Positions 41,535 to 50,853 of a stretch of DNA of 64,000 nt are shown piece by piece. Below the pieces are notes generated by a model. That model was not told where the DNA came from, searched no databases, and saw nothing but the letters and a program-made list of their open reading frames with translations. The DNA comes from Aureisphaera sp963669405 (GTDB lineage: Bacteria > Bacteroidota > Bacteroidia > Flavobacteriales > Flavobacteriaceae): positions 1,364,001-1,428,000 of the forward strand of contig CAXXHF010000002.1 of assembly GCA_963669405.2 (NCBI GenBank), given 5' to 3'. Within the stretch, counting starts at the first letter, position 1. Every line of letters begins with the position of its first letter. The translations under genes and the position numbers were made by a program.

Positions 41535-42713
41535 ATGAAACCTGACTTATTTGAAGCTCCAGATTACTATTTACTGGATGATCTTTTAACCGAAGAACAC
41601 AAGCTCATTCGTGATGCTGCCCGTGCATGGGTAAAGCGTGATGTTTCTCCAATTATTGAAGATGCTGCGCAAAAAGCAGAGTTTCCAAAATCTATCATTC
41701 CTGGTTTAGCAGAAATTGGTGCTTTTGGCCCTTATATTCCAATGGAATATGGAGGTGCTGGATTGGATCAGATCTCCTATGGATTGATCATGCAGGAAAT
41801 TGAAAGAGGAGACAGCGGAGTTCGTTCTACAGCTTCGGTACAGTCGTCTTTAGTAATGTATCCTATTTGGAAATACGGAACTGAAGAGCAACGTAACAAA
41901 TACCTTCCTAAATTGGCCACAGGAGAATGGATGGGTTCTTTTGGATTAACTGAACCTGATTTTGGGAGTAACCCAAGTGGAATGGTGACCAATTTTAAGG
42001 ATATGGGAGATCATTATCTATTGAATGGTGCTAAACTTTGGATCTCCAACTCTCCATTTTGTGATGTTGCCGTAGTATGGGCAAAGAACGAAGAAGGACG
42101 TATTCATGGATTGGTCGTAGAGCGTGGCATGGAAGGGTTTAGTACCCCAGAAACCCATAATAAATGGTCATTGCGTGCCAGCGCAACCGGAGAATTGATC
42201 TTTCAAGATGTGAAGGTTCCAAAAGAAAACCTATTGCCAAACAAATCGGGATTAGGTGCGCCTCTAGGTTGTTTAGATTCTGCCCGTTACGGAATTGCAT
42301 GGGGAGCCATAGGAGCCGCCATGGACTGCTACGATACCGCTTTACGATATGCTAAAGAACGTATTCAGTTCGGCAAGCCCATTGCTGCTTTTCAATTACA
42401 GCAAAAGAAATTGGCAGAAATGATTACCGAAATTACCAAAGCTCAATTATTGGCTTTCCGTTTGGGACAATTAAAAAATGAGAATCGTGCCTCTTCAGCA
42501 CAAATTTCGATGGCCAAAAGAAATAATGTAGATATGGCCATAAAGATTGCCAGAGAAGCTAGACAGATTCTAGGAGGAATGGGAATTACGGGAGAATATA
42601 GTATCATGAGACATATGATGAACCTAGAGAGTGTTATTACTTACGAAGGAACCCATGACATCCATCTTTTAATTACAGGACTGGATATTACAGGGCACAA
42701 TGCTTTCAAATAA
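41535..42713 (+). CDS. Acyl-CoA dehydrogenase, glutaryl-CoA dehydrogenase-like
   Basis: A 392-aa flavoprotein of full length. It has the N-terminal helical domain (LTEEHKLIRDAARAWVKRDV), the middle beta domain (GSFGLTEPDFGSNP) and the C-terminal helical domain, with the catalytic base Glu371 in TYEGTHDIH. The end TGLDITGHNAF and the ERGDSGVRSTASVQ segment are typical of glutaryl-CoA dehydrogenase, which oxidises and decarboxylates glutaryl-CoA to crotonyl-CoA in lysine/tryptophan degradation. It uses FAD and electron-transferring flavoprotein. It follows the Rieske gene by 85 nt and ends in its own terminator. Specificity is inferred from sequence pattern. Confidence 0.88.
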   Translation: MKPDLFEAPDYYLLDDLLTEEHKLIRDAARAWVKRDVSPIIEDAAQKAEFPKSIIPGLAEIGAFGPYIPMEYGGAGLDQISYGLIMQEIERGDSGVRSTASVQSSLVMYPIWKYGTEEQRNKYLPKLATGEWMGSFGLTEPDFGSNPSGMVTNFKDMGDHYLLNGAKLWISNSPFCDVAVVWAKNEEGRIHGLVVERGMEGFSTPETHNKWSLRASATGELIFQDVKVPKENLLPNKSGLGAPLGCLDSARYGIAWGAIGAAMDCYDTALRYAKERIQFGKPIAAFQLQQKKLAEMITEITKAQLLAFRLGQLKNENRASSAQISMAKRNNVDMAIKIAREARQILGGMGITGEYSIMRHMMNLESVITYEGTHDIHLLITGLDITGHNAFK

Positions 42714-42737
42714 TTAAACTTTTACCTATCCATAATT

Positions 42738-42766
42738 GAAAGGCTCCTTGTAGGAGCCTTTTTTAT
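42738..42766 (+). terminator. Intrinsic terminator after the acyl-CoA dehydrogenase gene
   Basis: Stem AAAGGCTCCT/AGGAGCCTTT with loop TGT, followed by a T tract. Confidence 0.9.
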
Positions 42767-42775
42767 TTGACCAGT

Positions 42776-42806
42776 TTGCCCAAGACGTATCATATTGTAT
42801 CTTTAA
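42776..42806 (+). promoter_or_regulatory. Probable promoter (TTG -33, TATCTTTA -7)
   Basis: TTG at 42,776-42,778, 20 nt, then TATCTTTA at 42,799-42,806 matches the Bacteroidota promoter layout, 17 nt before the start of the metallophosphatase gene. Confidence 0.6.
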
Positions 42807-42822
42807 ACAAACAAAAACTACT

Positions 42823-43719
42823 ATGTCATCAAGAAGAAGAATCTCCAAAGCTTATATAACAGCTCCAAGGGTTTCTTTTAATGACCATTCTAAATTCATC
42901 ATCTTTAGCGATTGCCATCGTGGCGATAACAGTTTTGCCGATGATTTTGCCAACAATCGAAATATCTATTTCCATGCGCTACAGCATTACTTCAATGAAG
43001 GATTCACCTACTGTGAATTGGGAGATGGAGATGAACTTTGGGAGAACACTGATTTTAAATCCATTTTAGAAGCGCATAAAAATGTTTTCCAATTAATGCA
43101 GCAATTCTTTCAAGAAAATCGACTGTATCGTTTGTTGGGAAACCATGATATGGTGTATAAAAATGAAAACTACGTAAAGAAACACCTACACACCTATCTT
43201 AATAAGGTAACCGGTAAAGAAGACCCTTTGTTTCCTAATATCATTTTCACTGAAGGTTTGGTATTACAACATGAAGAATCTAGCCAAGAGTTGTTTTTAT
43301 TACACGGTCATCAGGCTGATTGGATGAATTATCACGGATGGAAATTCAATAGGTTTATGGTCCGTGCATTATGGCGACAATTGCAAATTTTTGGTATTGG
43401 AGATCCTACAAGTCCTGCGAAAAACTATCGTGAACTAATTAAAGTAGAAAAAAGACTGAAACGTTGGATCATTGAAAATGACAACCTTCTTACCATTGCA
43501 GGGCACACTCATAGACCCCGTTTTCCTGAGCCTCATGAAATCCCACTCTTTAATGATGGAAGCTGTGTACACCCAAGAAGTATTACTGGGATCGAAATAG
43601 AAAACGGCGCTATTTCTTTAATTAAGTGGCAAATTGCAACCACCCAGGATGGCACCTTAAAAGTAATTCGGAAATTATTAGAGGGACCCCAAAGGCTTTC
43701 AGATTATCAATCCAATTAG
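42823..43719 (+). CDS. Calcineurin-like metallophosphatase
   Basis: A 298-aa soluble protein with the complete metallophosphoesterase motif set: SDCHRGDN (Asp30, His32), ELGDGDELWEN (about 65-75), LLGNHD, HGHQADW and GHTHRP. These ligands bind two metal ions. GDGDELW resembles the GD.xDxW form of UDP-2,3-diacylglucosamine pyrophosphatase (LpxH)-like enzymes, but the overall length and the HGHQ segment differ, so the substrate is left open. No signal peptide. It stands alone with its own promoter and is convergent with the TPR gene. Confidence 0.85.
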   Translation: MSSRRRISKAYITAPRVSFNDHSKFIIFSDCHRGDNSFADDFANNRNIYFHALQHYFNEGFTYCELGDGDELWENTDFKSILEAHKNVFQLMQQFFQENRLYRLLGNHDMVYKNENYVKKHLHTYLNKVTGKEDPLFPNIIFTEGLVLQHEESSQELFLLHGHQADWMNYHGWKFNRFMVRALWRQLQIFGIGDPTSPAKNYRELIKVEKRLKRWIIENDNLLTIAGHTHRPRFPEPHEIPLFNDGSCVHPRSITGIEIENGAISLIKWQIATTQDGTLKVIRKLLEGPQRLSDYQSN

Positions 43720-43725
43720 ACTGCC

Positions 43726-44862
43726 TCACTCTCCTTCTCCATCTTGTTTTAGAGCCGCTTCGAAAGTAGTAACATCTGGATTCTGAATTTGCCATTCACG
43801 CCTATTCAGTTCTTGTTCTACCAAACGTTTCTGAATGTTATGAATTTCTTTAGTCATCTTCACAATTTTACGCTGTCGGAATACCAAAATAACCAACATG
43901 AGCACTCCAAAACAGGTCAACAGGTAAATAATATTCTGGTATTTTGCCTTTTGCAGAACTAAAGCTAATTGTTCCTTATTTTCCTGGAGTTCCAAATTTA
44001 GCGCCAGTTTCTCTATTTCATTTTGCTCTTTGGCTGTATTTAAACTGTCGCTATATACATGAAACTTTCTTTCATTCCTGTAAGCTGCTTCAAAATCATT
44101 AACCTCTGCATATATTTTTGATAATAGCTCACTAGATTCCGCAATATATCTCGTATCACCTTTTCCTTCAGAAATTTGCAACGCCTTTTCCCCTTCTAGC
44201 TTGGCAAATTCCATTTCACCCAAAGCGTATAATGTCCTTCCATAGAACAAATGTGCTGTTGCCGGGTCAAAATCTATCGTGGAATTGATCTCAATGGCTT
44301 TTTCAAGATTCAGTTTGGAGCCCTGAAGATCCCCTTTCTTGTAAAGGGCCTCCCCAATATTCATGTAATCTATTGCCACTCTAGTCAAATCTCCCTGTTC
44401 TTCAGACATGGTTAGCGCTTCCCTGTAATATTGAATTGCAGTATCGTATTCATATAACTCGAAATAACAGCCTCCAATGTTGTTCATTACATTGGCCAAT
44501 GGGCTTTTTAACCCTAGTCTTTCAATGATTTCTTTGGATTGTTCATAATAAGAGATGGCAGTTGTATAGTCATTTACGGAATTATGAATGACTCCTAAAT
44601 TGAATAGGGTATTGGCCTGCATCTTCTCTAAGTTATATTGCTTAGCCAACTGAAAAGCCTTCTCTGTGTAGTAAAAAGCACTATCAAAATATACTTGCTT
44701 ATTATTATAGCGCAACCCTATGTTTGTAAGAACACGGACCCTGTCCTCTTGAGATAAGTCTTCATTTAGTTTTTTTTGAAGGCTGTCTATACTGGCATCC
44801 TGCCCCCATAATGGAAAGAAGATAGCTGCAAAAAGCAACAATAAAATAAAGCGTGAGGCCAT
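43726..44862 (-). CDS. TPR-repeat membrane protein
   Basis: A 378-aa protein with a signal peptide (about residues 1-20, FFPLWGQ), about six tetratricopeptide repeats (residues 40-270; for example NTLFNLGVIHNSVNDYTTAISYYEQ), a short coiled coil and one membrane helix (about 310-328, IIYLLTCFGVLMLVILVF), then a 45-residue cytoplasmic tail. The layout equals the sensory half of flavobacterial TPR-histidine kinases and TPR-AraC regulators, but the output domain is missing: after the helix there is only a basic helical tail. It may signal through a partner or be a shortened relic. Confidence 0.8.
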   Translation of the reverse strand: MASRFILLLLFAAIFFPLWGQDASIDSLQKKLNEDLSQEDRVRVLTNIGLRYNNKQVYFDSAFYYTEKAFQLAKQYNLEKMQANTLFNLGVIHNSVNDYTTAISYYEQSKEIIERLGLKSPLANVMNNIGGCYFELYEYDTAIQYYREALTMSEEQGDLTRVAIDYMNIGEALYKKGDLQGSKLNLEKAIEINSTIDFDPATAHLFYGRTLYALGEMEFAKLEGEKALQISEGKGDTRYIAESSELLSKIYAEVNDFEAAYRNERKFHVYSDSLNTAKEQNEIEKLALNLELQENKEQLALVLQKAKYQNIIYLLTCFGVLMLVILVFRQRKIVKMTKEIHNIQKRLVEQELNRREWQIQNPDVTTFEAALKQDGEGE

Positions 44863-44920
44863 GGTAGCATAATTAGCTAGTTCTCAAATATATCAATTTT
44901 TAACTTTTGTAAGAAAAATT

Positions 44921-45250
44921 CTATTCTTCTGGCGCAAGCTGCACTTGCAGTCCATCCAATTCGGGATGAATATGGATTTGGCAACCCAATCTACTATTGG
45001 TTTCTACATGAAAAGCTTCTGCAAGCATGGCTTCTTCATCATCTGTTTTTTCTGGTAATTCATGTTCGCTTAAAATATAGCATTGGCAGGAAGCGCACAT
45101 AGCCATACCACCACAAATACCTATTGTTCCTTCTGGAGCTAACTCATAGGAGCGAACTATTTCCATTAGGTTCATGTTCATATCGGTAGGTGCGGACACC
45201 TCATGTGTTGCTCCTTCCCTATCTGTAATATGTATGGTAATATCTTGCAA
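44921..45250 (-). CDS. [2Fe-2S] ferredoxin (adrenodoxin-like)
   Basis: A 109-aa protein with cluster ligands Cys46, Cys52 and Cys55 (GICGGMAMCASC) and Cys90 (RLGCQI), spaced as in ISC-type/adrenodoxin ferredoxins. It is acidic, cytoplasmic and of usual length. Its start is 15 nt after the stop of the ferredoxin reductase gene, so the two likely form an electron-transfer pair that could serve Fe-S cluster assembly or the Rieske oxygenase at 40,361. Part of the mrp-nfu-reductase-ferredoxin series on the minus strand. Confidence 0.9.
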   Translation of the reverse strand: MQDITIHITDREGATHEVSAPTDMNMNLMEIVRSYELAPEGTIGICGGMAMCASCQCYILSEHELPEKTDDEEAMLAEAFHVETNSRLGCQIHIHPELDGLQVQLAPEE

Positions 45251-45265
45251 ATTGTTTGTGTGGAA

Positions 45266-46318
45266 TTACTCTATAGCCTTAACAACTGCTTTAGGGGCTT
45301 CTTTTTTACTTCCATCGAATCCTTCTACTCCTCCAACAGTTGTATATTTCATAACATATCGCTTGTCTGGATGGATTCTTTGATAAGCACTTTGGCACAT
45401 TAAAGTTGCTTCATGAAAACCACAAAGGATCAATTTTAATTTTCCAGGGTATGTATTGACATCGCCAATTGCATAAATTCCTGGAATATTGGTTTGATAA
45501 TCCAATGCATTATCTACTTTAATCGCATTCTTTTCTATTTCGAGGCCCCAATCGGCTATAGGTCCTAATTTGGGAGCCAAACCAAATAGTGGCACAAAGT
45601 GATCACATGTTAGATTAAGGGTTTCTTCTCCTTTTTTAACAACAATCCCTTCTACTTTATCATCTCCAATAATATCCTTTACCTCCGCGGGGGTAATAAG
45701 CGTAATTTTACCTTGGTTTTTTAACTCTTGAACCTTCTCAACAGAATCAAGAGCTCCTCTAAATTCATTTCTTCTATGTACGAGGGTTATTTCTGAAGCC
45801 ACGTCTGCGAGAAATATACTCCAATCCAATGCAGAGTCTCCTCCACCAGCTATGATCACTTTTTTATTACGGTACATCTCTGGATCCCGGATAATATATT
45901 CTACTCCCTTATCTTCATATTGAGATATTGTAGGTATAGGTGGTTTTCTAGGCTCAAAACTCCCCAATCCTCCTGCAATGGCTATAATTGGAGCTTGGTG
46001 TTGTGTTCCTTTATTTGTGGTAACTATAAAACTTTCGTCTTCTTGTTTTTCAATAGTTTCTGCTCTTTCTCCTAAAGTAAATCCCGGTTGGAAAGGCGCT
46101 ATTTGTTTCAGTAAATTATCTACTAATTCTCCTGCTAGTATTTCAGGGAATGCAGGAATATCGTAGATGGGTTTCTTAGGGTAGATTTCTGCACATTGTC
46201 CTCCAGGTTGCGGAAGTGCATCTATAAGGTGACACTTCAATTTTAGAAGCCCTGCTTCAAACACAGTAAACAACCCTGTGGGGCCAGCCCCTATAATGAG
46301 AATATCGGTTTTTATCAT
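45266..46318 (-). CDS. Ferredoxin-NADP reductase, thioredoxin-reductase-like type
   Basis: A 350-aa flavoprotein with an FAD-binding GAGPTG near the start (LIIGAGPTGLFTVFEAGL), PQPGGQC, a second nucleotide-binding GGGDSALDW in the middle, and the C-terminal IPGIYAIGDVNTYPGK. The CxxC redox pair of true thioredoxin reductases is absent, which identifies the FNR type (YumC-like) that reduces ferredoxin with NADPH. It is immediately upstream of the [2Fe-2S] ferredoxin gene and 65 nt downstream of nfu. The electron-transfer role is strongly supported by that pairing. Confidence 0.9.
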   Translation of the reverse strand: MIKTDILIIGAGPTGLFTVFEAGLLKLKCHLIDALPQPGGQCAEIYPKKPIYDIPAFPEILAGELVDNLLKQIAPFQPGFTLGERAETIEKQEDESFIVTTNKGTQHQAPIIAIAGGLGSFEPRKPPIPTISQYEDKGVEYIIRDPEMYRNKKVIIAGGGDSALDWSIFLADVASEITLVHRRNEFRGALDSVEKVQELKNQGKITLITPAEVKDIIGDDKVEGIVVKKGEETLNLTCDHFVPLFGLAPKLGPIADWGLEIEKNAIKVDNALDYQTNIPGIYAIGDVNTYPGKLKLILCGFHEATLMCQSAYQRIHPDKRYVMKYTTVGGVEGFDGSKKEAPKAVVKAIE

Positions 46319-46383
46319 ACCAATGTAAATATCATTTTAACGGCAAAAGTAAATGGATTGTAAAACACAAAACATGATCTTCA

Positions 46384-46626
46384 TCATCCTTCTATATTGA
46401 TCACCTGTTCTACTTGAGGTGCATGTTTCTTAATCGTCATTTCCACACCACTCTTAAGGGTCATCTGGTTTACACTACAGCCTACGCAAGCACCTTGCAA
46501 CTGTACTTTCACAATCTTCCCATCTTCAATGGAAATAAGGGAAATATCGCCTCCATCACTTTGAAGAAAAGGGCGTATTTCATCCAATGCAATTTCGACT
46601 TTCTGGATTAACTCGTCTTGACTCAT
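46384..46626 (-). CDS. NifU C-terminal-domain Fe-S scaffold protein
   Basis: An 80-aa protein consisting of a single Nfu domain with the cluster-binding CxxC (Cys47, Cys50 in GACVGCSVNQMTLKSG). Such proteins carry and deliver [4Fe-4S] clusters to target enzymes. It starts 4 nt after the mrp stop, so the two are certainly co-transcribed. The small size (Nfu domain alone, without an A-type domain) is normal in this phylum. Confidence 0.92.
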   Translation of the reverse strand: MSQDELIQKVEIALDEIRPFLQSDGGDISLISIEDGKIVKVQLQGACVGCSVNQMTLKSGVEMTIKKHAPQVEQVINIEG

Positions 46627-46630
46627 AGTA

Positions 46631-47767
46631 TTATTTTACGGCACTACAACCAGCCATGGTTGTTATTTTTATTGCTTCGGTAGGTGGAAGATCTTCATTT
46701 CTTCTCACGGTCTCCTCTACTACTCTTCTGGTTACAGCTTCAAAAGCTTGTTCAATGGCAGTAGTTGTCTGCAATGCAGCAGGGCGACCTGCATCTCCGG
46801 CTTCACGAATACTCTGAACCAAAGGAACTTCTCCTAAGAAAGGAATTTCCAAATCTTCGGCTAGATTGTGCGCTCCTTCCTTTCCAAAGATATAATATTT
46901 GTTATCTGGTAATTCTTCTGGGGTAAAGTAAGACATGTTTTCTATCACACCCAATACCGGTACTTGAATATTTTCTTGTTTAAACATCGCTACTCCTTTA
47001 CGCGCATCTGCCAATGCTACAGTTTGCGGGGTACTGACAATAACGGCTCCCGTTATGGGGAGTGATTGCATGATACTAAGGTGAATATCACCCGTACCTG
47101 GGGGTAAATCGAGAAGCATAAAATCCAATTCTCCCCATGCAGCATCAAAAATTAACTGATTGAGCGCTTTTGCAGCCATGGGTCCTCTCCAAATCACTGC
47201 CTGATTGGGTTTGGTAAAGAAACCTATTGAAAGGATTTTAACGCCGTAGTTTTCGATAGGTTTCATCTTACTTTTCCCATCTACGTTTACTGAAAGAGGT
47301 CGTTCATTGAACACATCAAACATTAATGGCATGCTAGGGCCATAAATATCTGCATCTAAAACTCCTACTTTGAAACCCATTTTGGAAAGGGTTACTGCAA
47401 GATTTGCCGTAACTGTAGATTTCCCTACTCCACCTTTACCTGAAGCCACTGCAATAATGTTTTTTATTCCAGGCATAGGCTTCCCTTTAATAAGGTTCGG
47501 GTTTTGAGGTTTCTCAGGGGCCTCTACTTTTATATTAACCTGAACATCTGCGTCTTGAGAGACATGTTCTTTTATTGCTTTAACTATATCTTCTTCAGCC
47601 CTTTTCTTAATATGCATTGCAGGGGTGCTCATCTTAAGATCCACGATGACTTCATTGGCAAAAGTGATCACATTTTGCACAGCGCCACTCTCCACCATGT
47701 TTTTACCTTCTCCAGCCAAGGTGATAGTTTCTAAGGCTTTAAATATTTCTTTTTTATTGAATTTCAT
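46631..47767 (-). CDS. mrp: Mrp/ApbC-family Fe-S cluster carrier ATPase
   Basis: A 378-aa protein with an N-terminal DUF59/MIP18 domain (about 1-85) and a C-terminal P-loop ATPase of the Mrp/NBP35 family with a deviant Walker A, SGKGGVGKST (about 109-118), and switch DLPPGTGD. The family delivers [4Fe-4S] clusters in an ATP-dependent way. The CxxC motif found in many relatives is missing; the only C-terminal Cys is in AGCSAVK. It heads the series mrp-nfu-reductase-ferredoxin. Confidence 0.92.
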   Translation of the reverse strand: MKFNKKEIFKALETITLAGEGKNMVESGAVQNVITFANEVIVDLKMSTPAMHIKKRAEEDIVKAIKEHVSQDADVQVNIKVEAPEKPQNPNLIKGKPMPGIKNIIAVASGKGGVGKSTVTANLAVTLSKMGFKVGVLDADIYGPSMPLMFDVFNERPLSVNVDGKSKMKPIENYGVKILSIGFFTKPNQAVIWRGPMAAKALNQLIFDAAWGELDFMLLDLPPGTGDIHLSIMQSLPITGAVIVSTPQTVALADARKGVAMFKQENIQVPVLGVIENMSYFTPEELPDNKYYIFGKEGAHNLAEDLEIPFLGEVPLVQSIREAGDAGRPAALQTTTAIEQAFEAVTRRVVEETVRRNEDLPPTEAIKITTMAGCSAVK

Positions 47768-47882
47768 TTAGTTCAAAAACCAGATGTTGAAAACATCTTT
47801 AATTAGACTTATTCTAAATGCAAAGATACGGTGTAGATTTGGTAATTTAAAAGGTATCTATTGAAATGATCTATAGTGCTAT

Positions 47883-47917
47883 AAAAAAGAAAAGAGTCCA
47901 TCCTTTCAGATAGACTC
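47883..47917 (-). terminator. Terminator of the surface-fibre operon
   Basis: On the minus strand: GAGTCTATC, loop, GATGGACTC, then TTTTCTTTTTT. It lies just after the stop of the 743-aa protein gene. Confidence 0.75.
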
Positions 47918-47943
47918 GCCTTGCTTTAACAGTTAAATTTACT

Positions 47944-50175
47944 TTAGTTCATATCTAAAGCATCTATTTTAGATTCCAATTTCTCAAGTCTTTTAGAAAC
48001 GTTTTGAAGTGATTTTAATTGGGCTTCCATATCTTGAATTCGGGTTTCTTGTTCTTCAAGAATGTGAACCCACTCATTACTCTTAAGTCCTACTGAAACA
48101 TTAATAAGTGTTTCTTCTTGTCCTTGAGAAGAGGACCATGCTTTTCCAATGACATATCTTAAATGCCCTAGTTTAATCTCTTCTGGTGAAATTGCTATGG
48201 CGTATCCATCATGATTTCCAGATGCAATGATGTAATCACCTTTATCTACTTTTCCTTTTACCAATGCGGGAACCTGCCCCATAAAACCAACTTTTTCGAA
48301 ATCCATTTTTCGGTTTTCGTCAGGCATATTTCCTAAAACAATAGGCGCCATAGATATTGTAAGTACATGATCTACATCATTGGTGTTACGAGATATTTTA
48401 CCTCCTTTTACACCTACTACTTCTCCTATCCTAAAAGATTGGTTTGGGTCTTCTTTTTCAAGCCATTCGGCATAATCTGCTCCTGTAGAACCATATACTA
48501 CCCCTCCTTGGTTTAGATTTGAAGTTCCTTCATAGCTTTCAATCTTTCCAGCTACATAATCGTCCTGTCCATAAAAAGTCATGAAACGATTATCAGAACT
48601 TAATTGTGGGGTATTGATTCTTACAGCAATTCCATCTGCTCCGTTAGCTCCAGAGTTCTCAAAAACCGCAATATGATCACTATTGTTTCCGCTAACCGTA
48701 AGACCATTAATTGATAAATTATTATTTACTGTAAGCATCCCATCTATTTCCACATCTTCTCCAAAAAACGCATTCAATCCTACATTTAATGATCCACTAA
48801 GAACGGTAGAGGATTGATCTGTCACATTTAAATCACTCTTAAAAACTGACCGTCCATCTACCTGAAGTATTCCACTTAAAAATACGGGACTGAAATTATT
48901 TACCTTTAATGAACTTTCTAATGCTGTGGCTCCACCCACTTTAAGAGATTGTGATACCGTTGATTTTCCAAAAATATCCAGATTCCCTCCAATTGTTCCT
49001 CCTTGACCTACTGTTATAAAATCTTCAATATCAAGATCTCCATTAATTATTGTATCATCATTTATGGTTGTATCTCCTTCAACATTTAACACTCCAAGAA
49101 GGTTTGTTTCTCCCGCAACTGTAATTCTTGTATTAAAAATACCTTCTCCTGCAACATTTAAGCTACTCCCTACCTGTGCTGCACCATCAATAAATGCGTT
49201 TTCTCCAACATTTAAGCTTCCTCCGATATTAGAATTTCCCGAAACAGTTTGTTCTCCATCAATATTTTGATTTAATAAAACTCTCTGATTTCCAGTGATA
49301 TTTGAATCTCCACTAATAAACTCATTACCTGTCACATTATGATTTCCACCAATACTCTGCCCTCCCACAATATCCGATCGACCTCCAATTCTTTGATTAC
49401 CGGCTATATTAATATTGCTATTACCTTCAATGTTTGCCTCTATAACTGCACTTCCTCCAACAGTAAGTCTTTGTGCTATCGTTGCACTTCTACCTACTTC
49501 CAATATCCCACTTAGATTAGTACCGGTTCCATTATTAACAAACAAACCTCCATTCAAGTCTGTACGCCCCTCGACTGTCAAATCAAAACCTACATCAACA
49601 TCTTCACCAACAATTAGATCCTCATCCACAGTCAAATCTTCACCTACATTGAGGTCTCCTGCAACATCCAAATCACTATTAATAATCGTTTGTCCTTCGA
49701 TTACAAAATCACTATTGAAGGTAGCTGTCCCATTTACAGAAAGATCACCATCTGCAATAATATTTCTATGATATGCTTGCGGAATAAAAGTTAATCTTTG
49801 CTGGCTCAAAAAGGTGAATCCTCTTCCTCTTAGGAGATCAATTTCTACGGCTAAACTTCTTGGTGTTCCATCCCAATTTATTTCATTGAAATTCCTTATG
49901 GGACCTGGAATACCCGATCCAATAAAAACATTCACCATTCCATACAAATCTGTCATGGTTTCCAGAACCTCTTGATACACTACAGATCCATCTTCATTAA
50001 GGATGGTAAAGCGTAAAGCAATTTCGGTTTCCGGAAGTACATTCCCTGCAGTATCGGGACCAGGGATTTGTTGTGCGTCAGGGTTTAAAATAACAGCTTG
50101 ATAACTTATACCATCTGTTTGTGCTTGTAATGTAGCTACAAGAACACATGCTATTATAATCAATAATTTCTTCAT
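47944..50175 (-). CDS. Large surface fibre protein with bactofilin-like repeats
   Basis: A 743-aa protein with a signal peptide (about 1-18) and an N-terminal domain (TDGISYQAVILNP ... GTPRSLAVEIDL) common to flavobacterial fibre proteins. Residues about 140-480 are short repeats of the type V.G.L.V......I.G (DLNVGEDLTVDEDLIVGEDV), suggesting a beta-solenoid shaft. A C-terminal region contains GADYAEWLEKEDPN and DYIIASGNHDGYAIAI, similar to ends of phage-tail-like fibres, followed by a coiled coil. It is the last gene of a three-gene operon with an outer-membrane barrel and a T9SS protein. It is likely displayed on the cell surface; exact role unknown. Confidence 0.7.
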   Translation of the reverse strand: MKKLLIIIACVLVATLQAQTDGISYQAVILNPDAQQIPGPDTAGNVLPETEIALRFTILNEDGSVVYQEVLETMTDLYGMVNVFIGSGIPGPIRNFNEINWDGTPRSLAVEIDLLRGRGFTFLSQQRLTFIPQAYHRNIIADGDLSVNGTATFNSDFVIEGQTIINSDLDVAGDLNVGEDLTVDEDLIVGEDVDVGFDLTVEGRTDLNGGLFVNNGTGTNLSGILEVGRSATIAQRLTVGGSAVIEANIEGNSNINIAGNQRIGGRSDIVGGQSIGGNHNVTGNEFISGDSNITGNQRVLLNQNIDGEQTVSGNSNIGGSLNVGENAFIDGAAQVGSSLNVAGEGIFNTRITVAGETNLLGVLNVEGDTTINDDTIINGDLDIEDFITVGQGGTIGGNLDIFGKSTVSQSLKVGGATALESSLKVNNFSPVFLSGILQVDGRSVFKSDLNVTDQSSTVLSGSLNVGLNAFFGEDVEIDGMLTVNNNLSINGLTVSGNNSDHIAVFENSGANGADGIAVRINTPQLSSDNRFMTFYGQDDYVAGKIESYEGTSNLNQGGVVYGSTGADYAEWLEKEDPNQSFRIGEVVGVKGGKISRNTNDVDHVLTISMAPIVLGNMPDENRKMDFEKVGFMGQVPALVKGKVDKGDYIIASGNHDGYAIAISPEEIKLGHLRYVIGKAWSSSQGQEETLINVSVGLKSNEWVHILEEQETRIQDMEAQLKSLQNVSKRLEKLESKIDALDMN

Positions 50176-50179
50176 CTTC

Positions 50180-50845
50180 CTAATTATTATCTAGAGAAAC
50201 TTCCTTATTGGAAACCTCCTTTTTTAAACTAAAAATGAGCCCTAAACCAAAGTCTTGGGAAAAATAAGTGAGTTCTCCTCCAGATTCACTCTTATTCAAT
50301 TGAGTTCCTTGTCCATATCTATACTGCAGAAAAGCAGCAATGGAAGGATTCACTTTATATTCAAACGACGCTGCTCCACGTAAAAAAATTATAGGGGTGT
50401 CAAAATCTTCTCGTCCCTTAATATCCAATACTTCATTGTTTAAGATTCGTGTTCCTTGCATTAAAAACTCAGGTGCCACTGTAGCTCTTACATGAAAAGA
50501 AAAACTTTTAGCTTGAATTACTTTTATATCGATCCCTCCTTGTATACTGGCGTAGGTTGTCTCCCATTCAAAATAATTATTTAGGGTATTGTCACTTCCA
50601 ATGGAGCCATAGGTATGCAACCCCAATCCTCCAATAAACTGCACTTGCTCTCCAAACAACTTCCCTCTATATCCCAAATCTATATAGTTATGATTTGTAG
50701 ATCTCAGGTTGTCCAATTCATCAAAAAGCACATCCTTAAATGAAAAAGACGTAATAGACTTTCCTCCTTCAATAAATAACTCTTGAGCATTTAATGTGGC
50801 AATAGAAATAAAAAATACACTTATAGTGAGATAGAAAAATTTCAT
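50180..50845 (-). CDS. Outer-membrane beta-barrel-like protein
   Basis: A 221-aa protein with a signal peptide (about 1-20, ISIATLNAQ) and alternating amphipathic strands with terminal aromatics (YIDLGYRGKLFGEQVQF, IAAFLQYRYGQGTQL, FSQDFGLGLIFSL), as in small 8-stranded outer-membrane barrels. It lies 4 nt upstream of the fibre gene and 8 nt downstream of the T9SS protein gene, so the three are one operon. A role in anchoring or displaying the fibre is possible but inferred only from linkage. Confidence 0.7.
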   Translation of the reverse strand: MKFFYLTISVFFISIATLNAQELFIEGGKSITSFSFKDVLFDELDNLRSTNHNYIDLGYRGKLFGEQVQFIGGLGLHTYGSIGSDNTLNNYFEWETTYASIQGGIDIKVIQAKSFSFHVRATVAPEFLMQGTRILNNEVLDIKGREDFDTPIIFLRGAASFEYKVNPSIAAFLQYRYGQGTQLNKSESGGELTYFSQDFGLGLIFSLKKEVSNKEVSLDNN

Positions 50846-50853
50846 TGAGGATA

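Noticed and set aside
49415..49771. 118-aa plus-strand frame opposite the fibre gene
   Set aside because: Pro/Ser/Thr-rich antisense translation of the V.G.L.V repeats.
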